Shown here one piece after another: positions 23,701 through 34,273 of a stretch of DNA of 64,000 nucleotides; within the stretch, counting starts at the first letter, position 1; every line of letters begins with the position of its first letter. The translations under genes and the position numbers were made by a program. The stretch is from contig CM070723.1 of the NCBI GenBank assembly GCA_036346275.1, forward strand, positions 27,224,176-27,288,175, given 5' to 3'. The stretch comes from Otatea glauca. Taxonomy: Eukaryota; Streptophyta; Magnoliopsida; Poales; Poaceae. The notes below the pieces were generated by a model. That model was given only the letters and a program-made list of their open reading frames with translations. It was not told where the DNA came from and searched no databases.

Positions 23701-26448
23701 TGAAGACCTGGGAGACCAATACTTAACCATACGATGCCTCAAGGTGCCAGCGAAGGAAGGAGACTGGACTCTAGCATCTCTTATGCTCAACCCTTACAAG
23801 ATCAGAACAAGCAATAACAGAAGATCTAAGAGCTAAAACTAGGTTGGCCAGCCATGGTGTAAAGGTCGGACCATTCCAGTTAGGCTTCCTAAATCTCCTA
23901 CCAGAAAACACCTCACACCACTGATATCTACCTCGATACAAAAATCGAGGAATATCAAGAGGACAGTGGAAATACTGACGACGAGCAGTTCCAGGACTAA
24001 ACCTAACTGAATAGCCTGAAAACCGAGTCCTGGATGTTGCCCAACAACAGGCGACTCTAAACTGTCTAGAAGTAGTGTGTGCCTTAGAAGCACTCAGAGT
24101 CTGGGGATAACCCTGAATACCTCTAAGAGCAGCAACACACTCACACCTTATGATCTTGACGCACCTAAAGCAGAAATCTACTAAATGTCCATCCTTTTGA
24201 CAGAAGGTGCATGTATACTTCGCCTTGCTAGAGGCAGAAGTAGCAGGAGGAGCAACCTTCTGATCAGAGATCCCATGGACAACCCCGGCATACCTAAGTA
24301 CAGTGGTACTCACCCTGGGAGCTACCACGATCTCACCATTCTTGGAGCCACGCACAATGGTGGGAGAATGCGCCCGAGCGTGCTCCAAGTAGTCAAATCC
24401 AAGACCCTGATTGAATTGACTAATCTTGGATTGGTCTAGAATGAGATTGAGCTTCTTCTTGCCTCCTACAAACTTCTCAAGAGTGCTCATGAGATACTCA
24501 CACTCTCAGAAGAAAGATGCAAATGAAGAATAGGGAAGAGAAGAAGAAGAAGAACCAGAAAGAGAAGCTCTCTCAGCACGTGTGTTTTTCTCCCTCAGCA
24601 CGGTTGCCTCAATCTTGAGGGACTCACAAGAAACGCAAGACCCATTTATAATCCTATGGGCTTGGTCTTTCTACTTCTTCCTAAGTTCGACATGGATTTT
24701 ATCCAAATCCCCCTCAATCTCAGCCATCGCAAGCAACTTTCTTGTGATTTATTTATCTAGTAAGTACTTAGCAAGTTTAGCACACTTGATATTCAAGGTT
24801 TCATTATCAAGTTTTAGTTGCTTGCAGCCCTCACATGAGCTGACTGGGTCCTTAGAAGCATGTAATTCATGTTCATCATTTCTAGAAGAAAGCTTCCTAA
24901 GGTGATCGCTCATGGCATCAATTTCAGCAAGCAATTTAGGGCAATTTTCACATGAGGGAGTAGAGTGAGCATGAAGAAAACTAGCCTCAACAGGAATAGC
25001 ATTAATAGAACTAGTGCTAGCATTCTTCAACCTAAGACCATAAAGTTCAGCAAGCACACTACCATGTATGGTCTTTAGGTTCTCTAGCTCCTCAAGCAAA
25101 GCATCACACAAAGAACAGTCATCATTGACTCCAAAGGGAAAAGATCTAAGTGAAGCTAACTCCCGAGTCAAAGTACCTACTTCCTTCTCAAGCTCCATAC
25201 ACCTAGCTCTAGCCCTAGCATAAAATTTTCCTAATTTATAGAAAGCTTCATTTTGCTGGTCATAGGAAGGTACCTCATCCGAGTCGCTGTAGAGCTCGGA
25301 GTCGTTGATGCCATTTTTGTCGGCCATGAAGCACATGCCGGTGAAGTCGTTGCCGCCTTTCTTCTCATGCAGTTCATCCTCACCCTCGTCGCTCCATGTC
25401 TCCGTGTCGGAGAGGTTGATGTCATCGAGTGCGGCGAGGACGCGGTGGAAGAGCTTCTTGTTCTTGGAGAAGTTGCGGTACTTCTTCTCACGCGCCGGCT
25501 CACGAACTGGTGGCTTCTTGTTGCAGTTCTTGTCGATGTAATCGTTCTTTATCGAACAACAGATGTCTTTATTTGCCTTCTCCAGTTTGGGGCAATTCGC
25601 TCGAATGTGGTTGAGGCCACCACACTCGAAGCAGGTGATCATGCAACCTCTCGTCCTTTCTCTCACCCTCTTGTAGGCATGAGAAAACTTGCGAGTAAGA
25701 AGAGCAAGCTCATTTTTTGAAATATTTTCCAGTCGGTCATCGCTTAGCTCGCAAAGGGTGGAGAGAGAAAAACCAACAGAAGAATTAGAAGAAGAAGATC
25801 CAATGGGATTGGTGACCAAAGCTATCGACTGAGATTTCATCTTCCAAGAGATGACATCGATCTCATGAGTCTTGAGGCGCGAATAAAGCCCATCAAGAGT
25901 CAGAATCGACAAGTCGGTGGTGTCCTTGATGGTGATCACCTTCATCCCCGAAACTCTAAGATTGAGTGCAGTTAAGAAATGGCGAGGATTATCCAAGTCA
26001 GAGTATATGCAACAGACTACTCGAAGATCGCTGAAAATCTTAGTAAAGCTACTGAAATACTCATCAAGACTCTCACCAGCGTGTTGTTCAAACTTATTGT
26101 ACTCACGCTTGTACTTGTCCTACCTCATGGTCTTGATTTGAGTAGTGCCCTCATGATAAGCATCGAGGGTCACCCAAATCTCGTGAGCGGAACGGAGGTG
26201 AGAAATCCTATCATACTCACAGCGGCTAAGAACCTGTATGAGAATGTTCCTTGCCTTATCATTCACTTCAACATCAGCCATATTGCTTGCTGTCACGTTT
26301 TTATCAGCAAAAACCTCATACGGGAGTTTCACCTTCTGCCATATCAGGAAGCCCTGGGCAGTGATGTATGACTCCATCCACGATTTCCAAAACAAAAAAT
26401 GAACTCCAGAAAAAATAGGAGACTTGTGGAATACTTGTCCATCGCCAT
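23701..26448 (-). pseudogene. gag: B gag with two zinc knuckles
   Basis: The start at 26448 opens MAMDKYST, identical to F at 54201. A missing base within the first ten codons shifts the frame, which resumes as the Gag N-domain (FLIWQKVKLPYEV, 26120-26467 frame) and then 24749-25996. The first CCHC knuckle CFECGGLNHIRANC is at 25592-25633. Next come a long acidic and coiled-coil stretch, a break around 24490-24750, and the second knuckle CTFCQKDGHLVDFC at 24170-24211 in the region that ends at 23771. A long Gag with an extra C-terminal knuckle fits the Sirevirus type. Confidence 0.87.
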
Positions 26449-26487
26449 GGCTCTTGAGACCAGTCAAGATCTATGAAGAGCAAAACT

Positions 26488-26500
26488 AGCTCTGATACCA
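26488..26500 (-). other. Primer binding site of B
   Basis: On the minus strand TGGTATCAGAGCT, two bases after the LTR end. Initiator-Met tRNA type. Confidence 0.9.
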
Positions 26501-26502
26501 AT

Positions 26503-28218
26503 TGAAGGATCGAGATAGCGATCATAGCGAGGTGAATGATCCCAAATTACATTTCAACCCCCAAAGAAGATCACAAAAGCAATTCTTCACCCAAAGAAAC
26601 CAAGATACGTAGGTATTAAATGTAGGCGGCAAAATCAGTTTTCACAAATTTTAGCCTGTGGCCGGCACTACCACCCGCACTACCAGAGTTACTGTAGCTA
26701 CAGTAAAAACAGGCATACAAACAGTAATTTCAGCATGAGTTCAAAAGGAAAAATCCAGGAATCTTTTGATCCACTGATCCAAACTCAATCAAACTTTGTG
26801 GACACCTTCGTGTGGATGTCAAGAATCTATTCCAATCGGAGATTGCAAGAATCAACGTCAAAGTTCTGAATTTTCAAATTTACGGAAGGGTGCATAAGAA
26901 CGGGTTTAAGAACAAAAACTTTGCCTTTAGCTAGGTCGAGGGTTCTTGATGATCAAGATGATCCTAGATGGATCCCCACATGTCATAGCTAGCTAGAACA
27001 CAAGTCAAGAACTCCAGAAACTCAATCTTCCAAGAATCATCCTCTCAAGAACAAAAAACCGGTTTCTTGCAAAGAACACAAGATTTGTCTAGATGATTGG
27101 GATATGGTCTGAAGAAGACTCATCCATCAATCATACATCCTCATCACAAGATACACAAGCATTTAGAAGGAGGGGAAGCAAATCCAAATGTGCAAGAAGT
27201 AAATTGCAAGAATCTAAATTGCGGAATTTAAAAGACTGAATTTAAAGCATAATGTAAATTCAGAAAGTAAATTCAGAATTGAGAGGAATGGATTAAACTT
27301 TCATTTCTGGAAGGGAGGTTTACAAAGCCTGCCAACAAAGTGGGGAAAGCTCAAAGGAGCACAACAACCTCCAAACCTTCAGGAGGAGGAGGGCTACCCC
27401 TACACCTCTATTTATACTACTCTTGGGCCACCTACCACCCTTGGATGAGCTTCTAAACCCTAGAGCACTCATCAAGGGCTAGGATTAACTCACTCAACCA
27501 GCCATGCATGGGCTCACCCAAAACCCACACACATAATGGGTTTTTTTGTACGGTTTTCAAAGCACACTAACTAGACCTGCTAACCTATCGCTAGACCAAG
27601 ATCCAATGGCCCTCATTGATCCATGCAGCGCCTAGCTAGCATCTCATCCATTCCATGTCTTCATGGCTTGCCACGACTCCGTCTCCAATCATCTTCTGGC
27701 GATCCCCGGTCATTTGAACCTCCGGCGCACCTCGCCTAGTCACGATCATCCTTCGCCTCACAATGATCTAGCTTCGTCGACCTACAACCATCAAAAACAA
27801 GGAAACACATCACATAGCAATGTCCAAATTGATATGCAATATATCTCACGCAATTTCAAAATTCAAACTCAACATTCGCTCTATTGTCCGGCACTATCGT
27901 CTCCTGGGACTGGTAGTACCGCTCGGCCGGCACTACCGCTCCCACATGGTCGGTAGTGTCGCTCCCCTGAAGAACCAGCAAAAACCTCTCTCTGGAATAT
28001 AACTACCGCTCCCATGGCCGGTACTGTCGCTCGACCGGTACTGCCGCTCGGCCGGCACTACCGCTCCCACATGGCTAGTAGTGCTGCCCCTGGCAGACAA
28101 AACTCAAATTGCTTTATATTGAAAATCCAATTCAAATCAAACTCAAACCAGAGCAAACCAAGCTCAAATTTAGTCAATTACTCATCACAAGATGAGTAGA
28201 TCTCCTCATGGTCTTTCA
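26503..28218 (-). repeat. 5' LTR of B
   Basis: In plus orientation it runs from TGAAGGATCG to GGTCTTTCA. It is similar to the LTRs of E (34274-35909), F (52427-54145) and I (57618-59241). A TATAAATA box lies on the minus strand at 27409-27416. Inverted CCGGCACTACCG / CGGTAGTG motifs cluster at about 27888-28086, upstream of the TATA on the coding strand. Confidence 0.9.
27409..27416 (-). promoter_or_regulatory. TATA box in 5' LTR of B
   Basis: TATAAATA on the minus strand. The same octamer occurs at the matching place in E (35134-35141), F (53300-53307) and I (58643-58650). Confidence 0.75.
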
Positions 28219-28557
28219 ATGGGTCAGACTTCTAGGGGGCGTGAACATCGACAAATATGGTATCACTACCATGGACGTCAAACTCGTCGGATACAGAGAA
28301 GGACCATTCGTACATGCTAATTCTATTACACAAATCTTTGTAACTGGCCCAGCTAAAAAGGAGCGCCACGTGATTATTCAAGGGAAAAAAGGATTATCGG
28401 AGTTGAGATTGTTGTCGATGACGAAGAGTACAACCAATTCAGTGAGGTTCCTCCTTTCGAAGAGGATGTTGACCTAAGTCTCATGGAAGAGAGTGAGGAA
28501 GCTTTATACATACGCCGCTATCATAACGAAGGTCGAATCATAGCTTTGTTGTACTAA
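28219..28557 (+). pseudogene. C-terminal end of G TNP2 transposase (DUF4216 region)
   Basis: The frame entering from B reads WVRLLGGVNIDKYGITTMD and FVHANSITQIF, the DUF4216 domain that follows the TNP2 catalytic region in plant CACTA transposases. D has the equivalent QWVKLTSSGVKVDKYGMT. A frameshift in an A-run near 28385 moves the tail to another frame (EEYNQFSEVPPF), ending at the stop at 28555-28557. The N-terminal part is cut off by B. The transposase binds element ends and mobilises them. This copy is broken. Confidence 0.85.
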
Positions 28558-28883
28558 TTAAATATATGCTTTCTTTTGTACGAATGACATATTTATTTTC
28601 TCATATGTAACAATTAATGTATTGTATGAAGTAATGGATTTGACTGCATTTGTGTGAAATTATTTATAGCATTTGTGTGAATTTTTGAACCATTACCTGA
28701 TTTTCGAAATATTAAAACTATTAAAATAGTGAGCAATCTGTATTTTTAGAATTTTAGAACTTTGTCAAAATTAGGGGAAATATTTATGTAAAATAGTAGA
28801 TGTCCTACAGTATGCCTCCAAAAAGTTTCAAAAAATTTGGATTAAATTTGATAGGATTTCAAAAATTGAAAGTTTCACTTAAC
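28558..28883 (+). other. AT-rich spacer after G TNP2
   Basis: 3' untranslated region of the transposase gene. AT-rich, no gene or strong repeat seen. Confidence 0.6.
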
Positions 28884-29147
28884 TAGCCAAAGACCAGCTT
28901 ATCACTGCCGATTGCGTCATAAAACTGGCAGTGATGTGGCTTATTACTGCCGGTTTGTAGTCTCAACCAGCAATGATAAGCACTATCACTGCCGGCTGGA
29001 GTTCTACCCGGCAGTGATACTACATTATTACTACCGGTTTGGGAGTGAGTCGGTAGTGATAATGCCACTATCATTGCTGGCTCTCTTTTTGGCCTGGCAG
29101 TTATTCTACACTGCTAGTTGTTGTGATGAGCCGGCAGTGATAGTCCA
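28884..29147 (+). repeat. Internal subterminal-type repeat array of G
   Basis: About eight half-sites of ATCACTGCCGG or CCGGCAGTGAT and variants. One hairpin has perfect 12-bp arms (28984-28995, 29008-29019). The same motif recurs at the 3' edge of G (34229 onwards), as expected of CACTA subterminal transposase binding sites, but this array lies between the two genes. Confidence 0.85.
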
Positions 29148-29151
29148 GCCC

Positions 29152-29158
29152 TATAAAT
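29152..29158 (+). promoter_or_regulatory. TATA box after internal repeat array of G, with GC-rich leader
   Basis: TATAAAT five bases after the repeat array. It is followed by a GC-rich CTCC/CGCC tract to about 29340, which looks like the 5' leader of the second gene. D has the same arrangement (43444-43449), so a separate promoter for gene two is likely. The open frames in the GC-rich tract are probably chance. Confidence 0.65.
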
Positions 29159-29340
29159 TCGAAAGGCCGCGCCCTCTCCTCCCTCCCCATCGCGCCACCA
29201 CGCCGCCACGCCGCCCTCCTCCCTCCCCTATGAGCCGATGCTGCTCTCCTCCCTCCCCCACATGCTAACGCCGCCCTCCTCCCTCCCCCACGCGTCGTCG
29301 CCCTCCTCCCAGCCCCACGAGCCGACACCGACTAGATCAT

Positions 29341-29998
29341 TGCTAAAATTTAAGGTTTTAGAAATACTTGTATGTTTTATTGCTAATATTGTATGCACTT
29401 GTATGTTGTATGGATCTAGTATTGCATTTTATACTCATGCTAAATAGTTGAAAGATTACGAGTAAATAGAGTATCATATGTTTTGTGTGCTGGCTGGACT
29501 TGAAATTTTATATATGATTAGCTACTGTATGAATATGCTATCCTCCAGAAATCATGAATTTTGGATGCCTATAGAATTTTTTGGAATTAATTTAAATTTA
29601 GGGAATTATTGAAGCGTGTAGAGTAAAAATACTTCTGCTGCAAGTAAATTACTGAACAATTTATGTTCTAATAGTGATGTTATGAAATGAAGGTCTTTGC
29701 TTTCATAATTTTTGGAGCATGTTTGACAGACTTTCTATTCTGGTCAACCAAAGTAAAACTGCTAAATAATTGTTTAACAGAATTGTTGAAAACTTAGAAA
29801 ATCTATAACTTTAGATCCTGAAGTCCGATCAGAGTGAAACTTGTTTCTAAAATTCATGAAAATTATTTTGAGAAAGCTTACAATAAAATCAAAAAGGGGA
29901 TCAGGAAGTATAAAGATAAAAAAAATATTTGTACATATTCTTTAAAGATGTGTATTAATTTTATTTCTTTGAATTGATAAGTTTGGCATCACGAGCAG
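29341..29998 (+). other. AT-rich tract in leader or first intron of G gene two
   Basis: No gene and no strong repeat seen. It lies between the GC-rich leader and the 75-bp tandem repeats, so it may be intron. Confidence 0.4.
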
Positions 29999-30520
29999 AA
30001 GAATAGTATAGCCAGTAACGCAGCTATACTTAGGCTCATATGCTTTTACGTCTATGTTTGTTTGTTACGTCTATCTTTATTTCCTCGTTTATTTCGTTAG
30101 CACGAGAATAGTTTAGTCTGTAACGCGGCTGTACTTAAGCTCATATGTATATATGTATTAAGTTTATTTCATTAGCAAGAGAATAGTTTAGTCTGTAACG
30201 CGGCTGTACATAGGCACATATGTATATGTGTATTAAGTTTATTTCGTTATCAAGAGAATAGTTTAGTCTATAACGCGGCTGTACTTAGGCACATATGTAT
30301 GTGTATTAAGTTTATTTCGCTAGTAGTAGAATAGTTTAGTCTGTAATGCGGCTATACTTAGGCTCATATGTATATGTGTATTAAGTTTATTTTGTTAGCA
30401 GGAGAATAGTTTAGTCTGTAACGAGGATATACTTAGGCCCTTATGTAGATGTGTATTAAGTTTATTTCGTTAGCAGGAGAATAGTTTAGTTTGTAACGCG
30501 GTTGTACATAGGAATGAAAC
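29999..30520 (+). repeat. Tandem repeat of about 75 bp, about seven copies, in G
   Basis: Each unit carries GAATAGTTTAGTCTGTAACG, then CGGCTGTACTTAGGC and a CATATGTAT tail. Units begin near 30000, 30108, 30181, 30256, 30329, 30404 and 30479. The first is more divergent and spaced further away. The tract lies before the first coding segment of gene two. Confidence 0.88.
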
Positions 30521-30644
30521 TCTATGTTAACAGATAAATTTTGTTAACAGAAACGTTTTGACATCATGTCTAGCTTTATCCAAGTTGTATCAACATTCAT
30601 CTTATGACTTTGTTAATTTGAAATTTTTGATAAACTTGCTAGGA

Positions 30645-32280
30645 ATGGCCTCTGACTAGGCACAAGTGCCGGAGGTAGTTGTGCCGTTAAATATGGACGA
30701 ACGAGGAACGGGTAGCCCGAACTATAGCCCAATGTACTACTGAACTTATAGGATCCTGATATGGAGCAACCTGGCACCACTGCCATGAACCAACATAACG
30801 TCACTAACGTAGGTGAGATAAAGTATTAGTAGATTGTGGTTCCCAAAACATTGTAGGGTCAGACGACTAATAAGAAGATCAAATTGCAGGCTCAGATATT
30901 GGTGAATGGAGGCAGCGCGCAAGTTGTGGTCTGAGCAATATGCCTAAGGGACTTTATTATGTAGTGGAGCTCTCGGCAGTCGGGGAACTTGCTATACCCG
31001 AGGCATTGTTGGGATCGTATAGGACAGTATGCAGGGATCTTGCTAGGGATTATGTGCCCATCAACTATAGTTGATGGACTGGCCACCGAGGTGACCCTTG
31101 AGTGGTTCCCAATGACCTGAAGAACTCGATCTAGGACAAGCTAAAAGAAGTGTTCCGGTTCCTCCAAGGGACCGAGCTGGTTGCGAAGAAACGTGCACTA
31201 GGCATCATGTGCACAACGTGGAAGAATTGGAAGACGACACTAAATAAGAACTATGTGAAGAAGAATGAAATGCCAAATTTTGACACGTACCCAAAGTTAA
31301 GAGAGTTTTGGGAGGACTTTATGGCGTGTAAGAATTCTGAAGAAGCCCAGATAGTAAGTCGAAAGAACAAGGAAAACACGGATAAGAATATTTACCCTCA
31401 CACACTAGGCACAGGTGGGTATGTGAAGAAAATACCAGCATGGGATAGGTGCGAAGAAGAACTAACCTGCAGCGGCGTCATTCCTGCGACGACCAAGTTG
31501 ATCGAACGATCGAAGCACTGGTTGCTTGGGATGGGGGCTTCTATCTCGGCAGATGGTAGCTTAAGCTTCAGAAGCGATAGAGACAAGGAAGTGTCGCGCA
31601 AAATCACAGATGCTTACGTGTAGTCTTCCCAAGGCTCTTTCAGGCCACGAAGGGATAATGACGAGCTAACTGTAGCCCTAGGTAACAAGGAGCACCCTGG
31701 TCGCACCCGAGGAGTTGGTTTGGTGCCATGGAAAGAATGCTTACCAGCTGATGCATGGTTGTATGGGCGTCCAAAGAGAATAAGAGAAGATCAACTAAAC
31801 CGTCAAATAAAAGTTGCTGTGACGAGAGTGTTAGAGGAATGGAGAGCGGCGGATAAGGTGTGAAGCAAGCGATGCAAAGCTCTCACTCACGGCGCTCTTG
31901 ATCCGGTGCTCGTAAAATGTAATCGCACGTCCACAGGGATTTTCGAAGAGCATGGAATCCATTTTCCTGTGGATGACATCATAGAACCGACACCGTATAA
32001 GATGCATTTGTTCGCATACGACATTACCATCAAGGTGGCTGAGGGCAGGGCTTGGCCATGCGACTCCTCACAGGTTTTGCACTACCGCCCGATACTGTCG
32101 AGATTCGCCAGGGTCGAAGTGGACAGTGTAGTCCACCAATACCGTAAAATGGATGTAGAGATCCCTAGCGAGGATGGAAGAAACAAACTAGGAGAAAACG
32201 TGCATGGCTTCCTCACGTGGTGCAAGAGCTTGATTAAGTTTGGCTCGGACGATGAGGACGACAAAGATGATGATGATTAG
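30645..32280 (+). pseudogene. G gene two, N-terminal part: Transposase_24-like (En/Spm) protein
   Basis: The apparent start at 30645 meets a stop four codons on, so the first exon is damaged. Recognisable from 31150: FLQGTELVAKKRALG, TWKNWKTTLNKNYVKK and HTLGTGGYVKKIPAWDRCEE, the conserved Transposase_24 core (plant En/Spm second protein). D has the equivalent YHHHLGTGGYLKAVPKWEKREE. Stops at 31621 and 31861 separate it from 31906-32280, which ends in an acidic DDEDDKDDDD run at a single in-frame TAG. The role is probably DNA binding or regulation of transposition, not catalysis. Confidence 0.8.
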
Positions 32281-34046
32281 CTGCACTCTCCACACAGAGA
32301 CCTCCCGCCCTTGTCGCCATTACACAGAAAAAGTCAAACACCTCCACCGGCACCACCCAGAAAATGTCCAACTCCTCCGTCGACATCACCCAGAAAAAGT
32401 CCAACTCCTCCGCCGACGTCTAAAAAGAATCGAACACCAGCACCATCTCGACAGTCAGCACCATCGTGTAAGAATTGTCAGTCATCTGTGAAGTCAGCAC
32501 AACCTCAAAAGAAATTACCAGCTGAGATGACTGAAGAAGAACGAAAAAAGCAAATAAGCTCAAGCGTAACATCTAACTTCAAAAAGGTGCCATCACCTGA
32601 GAAGACTAAAGTTGATGCTAATGCGCAGAAGTTTTTCTTAAGTATGGGAAAAGTGAAAAAGACAGGGCGGACTTCTGAACCCTGTGAAATGTCAAACTAC
32701 GAGCGCATCTCCAGACAGCAATACTTGAAGGCAGCTAGTGCCGATGCGTTGAGGTTGGAAGCTCAAGGAGATGCTGCTCAACGAGATGGTGCTCACGAGC
32801 AAGGTCTAAGGTGGAAGTTCTTTATGGGGAAACTGCTGGTTGAACCAGCTCATTTAGACCACCTAACAACACAACTGTGGCGCGTCCATCAGTGGTATAT
32901 GCAACGGTCCAATGATGGTATAGAGGCGTTCCTAGTCAGATACACAGAGTCGGATTTTCACAATGGAGATAACATCTTGTGGGTGGGTTTCGAGGAATTG
33001 TATATGTTATACCAGCAAGATGCCCTGGACATAAATATACTCAGACTGTGGACTTTTTAAGTCTCTATGTATATTATTATACATTCTTGTACCGTTTAAT
33101 TGCACGTCTAACTTCTTTCTTATGTAGAATGGAGATATAGACATGTAGAAGAAATGGCAATGACAAGTTAGCATTTCTCGTTCCGAGGCTTGTCAATGAG
33201 AAAATTGTAAAGGACTCTCCACAGTATATTGAAGACTATTTATTTAATACATTCTTGAAGCTGCAATACAAAACCTCCATACTTTTAACCTATAACATTA
33301 AGTACGTATTTCCCTACTTGTAATATCGTTTTACTATTTTTGCGTAACATGATGTGGGACTAATGGGCTACATTGACATATATGTGCAGGTTTCACTTGG
33401 TCCTCCTCGTCATCGAGTTAGATGCTAGCAGGATTTTTGTCTTGGACTCGCGAAAAAAACCAACTAATCTATATCAAGGGTTTTTGGACATGCTGAACAG
33501 ATAAACTGGATCGTTGCGTTATTGCTCTAGTAATATTCCATTCTATTGAATTTAAGTTTAATTACTATTCAAAATCATTCATAGGGCATTCGCATGATAT
33601 TGCAAGAAAAGTGTTCGGTATCGTCCCTACTAGAAAGATTTTCAAATAATAACCGACTTTCCATGATGAGGCAGGACCAGGGAAACAATTTATGTGCATA
33701 CTATGTATGTACAAATATACATTTAATTGTCAAGGAGAGTGTTGGTTATAACGAAGCCATGGTATATAATTACACATTAATGCCTACTTTTCTTTCATTT
33801 AACATATATCAACGTTAATTAACTTTCTTATTTCTTCAATAACAATGCTCCAAGCTAAGAACTAATAAGTTATTACTGACAAAAATTATAGCAATTCAAG
33901 AACAGATCGCCGGATTCATTCATGATGAGGTCATCAATCCAAACGGTGAGTTCCTCGAGTAGCCTCATCGCCTCATTCCTTCGATCTCAACCCGTGACAT
34001 GACTACTTCGACACCTTCTACTGGAGTCGGTGCAAAATCAAAGTGA
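32281..34046 (+). pseudogene. G gene two, C-terminal part: proline-rich linker and Ulp1-like cysteine protease
   Basis: It continues in frame after the TAG at 32278. A proline/lysine linker (PPPAPPRKCPTPPSTSPRK) and a segment with LWRVHQWYMQRSNDG and FHNGDNILWVGFEELY run to 33060. After this, short exons with plausible acceptors (before 33128, 33390, 33585 and 33894) carry the C48 peptidase core. The catalytic His is at 33394-33396 (RFHLVLLVIELD), Asp at 33445-33447 (FVLDSR) and Cys at 33693-33695 (GNNLCAYYVC). The stop is at 34044. Ulp1-like enzymes remove SUMO, and their role in CACTA elements is not established. Several stops and a doubtful splice donor near 33055 suggest it is decayed. 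Confidence 0.8.
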
Positions 34047-34273
34047 ATGAGATGTAGTCAAACTATATTTGTAAACAGACTATTGTAAAAACCAAATATT
34101 GTGATGCTTTAATATATTTGAATTATAATTTAATGATGCTTTATATACTATATTAATACACTGTAGGAAAATATTGTATAAAAATATATAATTCAGAAAA
34201 AATATGCAATAAAAATATTTGGTGAATGGGTTATCACTGCCGATTCTGTCCAAGAACCGACAATCATATATAT
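34047..34273 (+). other. 3' flank of G gene two with remaining subterminal repeats
   Basis: AT-rich, then two copies of the G motif near 34229-34262 (TATCACTGCCGATTC and AGAACCGACAA). Cut by E at 34274. The last five bases, tatat, are the expected left target duplication of E. Confidence 0.65.

Larger units (their letters stand above)
1..28218 (-). mobile_element. Element B: Sirevirus-type Ty1/Copia retrotransposon, 3' LTR outside window
   Basis: Read on the minus strand, the order is 5' LTR (26503-28218), primer binding site, gag, protease, integrase, RT, RNase H, then a long noncoding tract that runs off the left edge. Integrase before RT makes it Copia. A Gag with two CCHC knuckles, a long post-pol noncoding tract and palindrome-rich LTRs point to the Sirevirus lineage. 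Two later insertions split it: A at 558-8705 and C at 10731-22174. It lies inside CACTA element G, and the five bases next to its 5' LTR (28219-28223, atggg) are the expected target duplication, but the partner is outside the window. Many frameshifts and two changed catalytic residues mark it as dead. Confidence 0.85.
28219..34273 (+). mobile_element. Element G: 3' part of a CACTA (En/Spm) transposon
   Basis: The end of a TNP2-type transposase gene is followed by an array of CACTGCCGG / CCGGCAGTG inverted repeats, a TATA box, a GC-rich leader, a tandem-repeat tract, and a second gene (Transposase_24-like plus Ulp1 protease). The same order is seen in the complete element D. B interrupts the left side, inside the transposase gene, so the rest of that gene should lie beyond the left window edge. 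E interrupts the right side at 34273 within subterminal repeats, so the terminal CACTA end is not seen. Confidence 0.85.

Noticed and set aside
25231..25720. Frames opposite and beside the B gag (Arg/Ser-rich, Val/Leu-rich)
   Set aside because: Shadows of the real gag frame, which carries the zinc knuckle and matches related elements.
29101..29328. Arg/Gly/Ala-rich frame on the minus strand in G
   Set aside because: Product of a GC-rich CTCC/CGCC repeat tract downstream of a TATA box. Composition explains it.
30000..30520. Regular repeats considered as a CRISPR array
   Set aside because: Units are contiguous and diverged, with no unique spacers, and the setting is a plant transposon leader.
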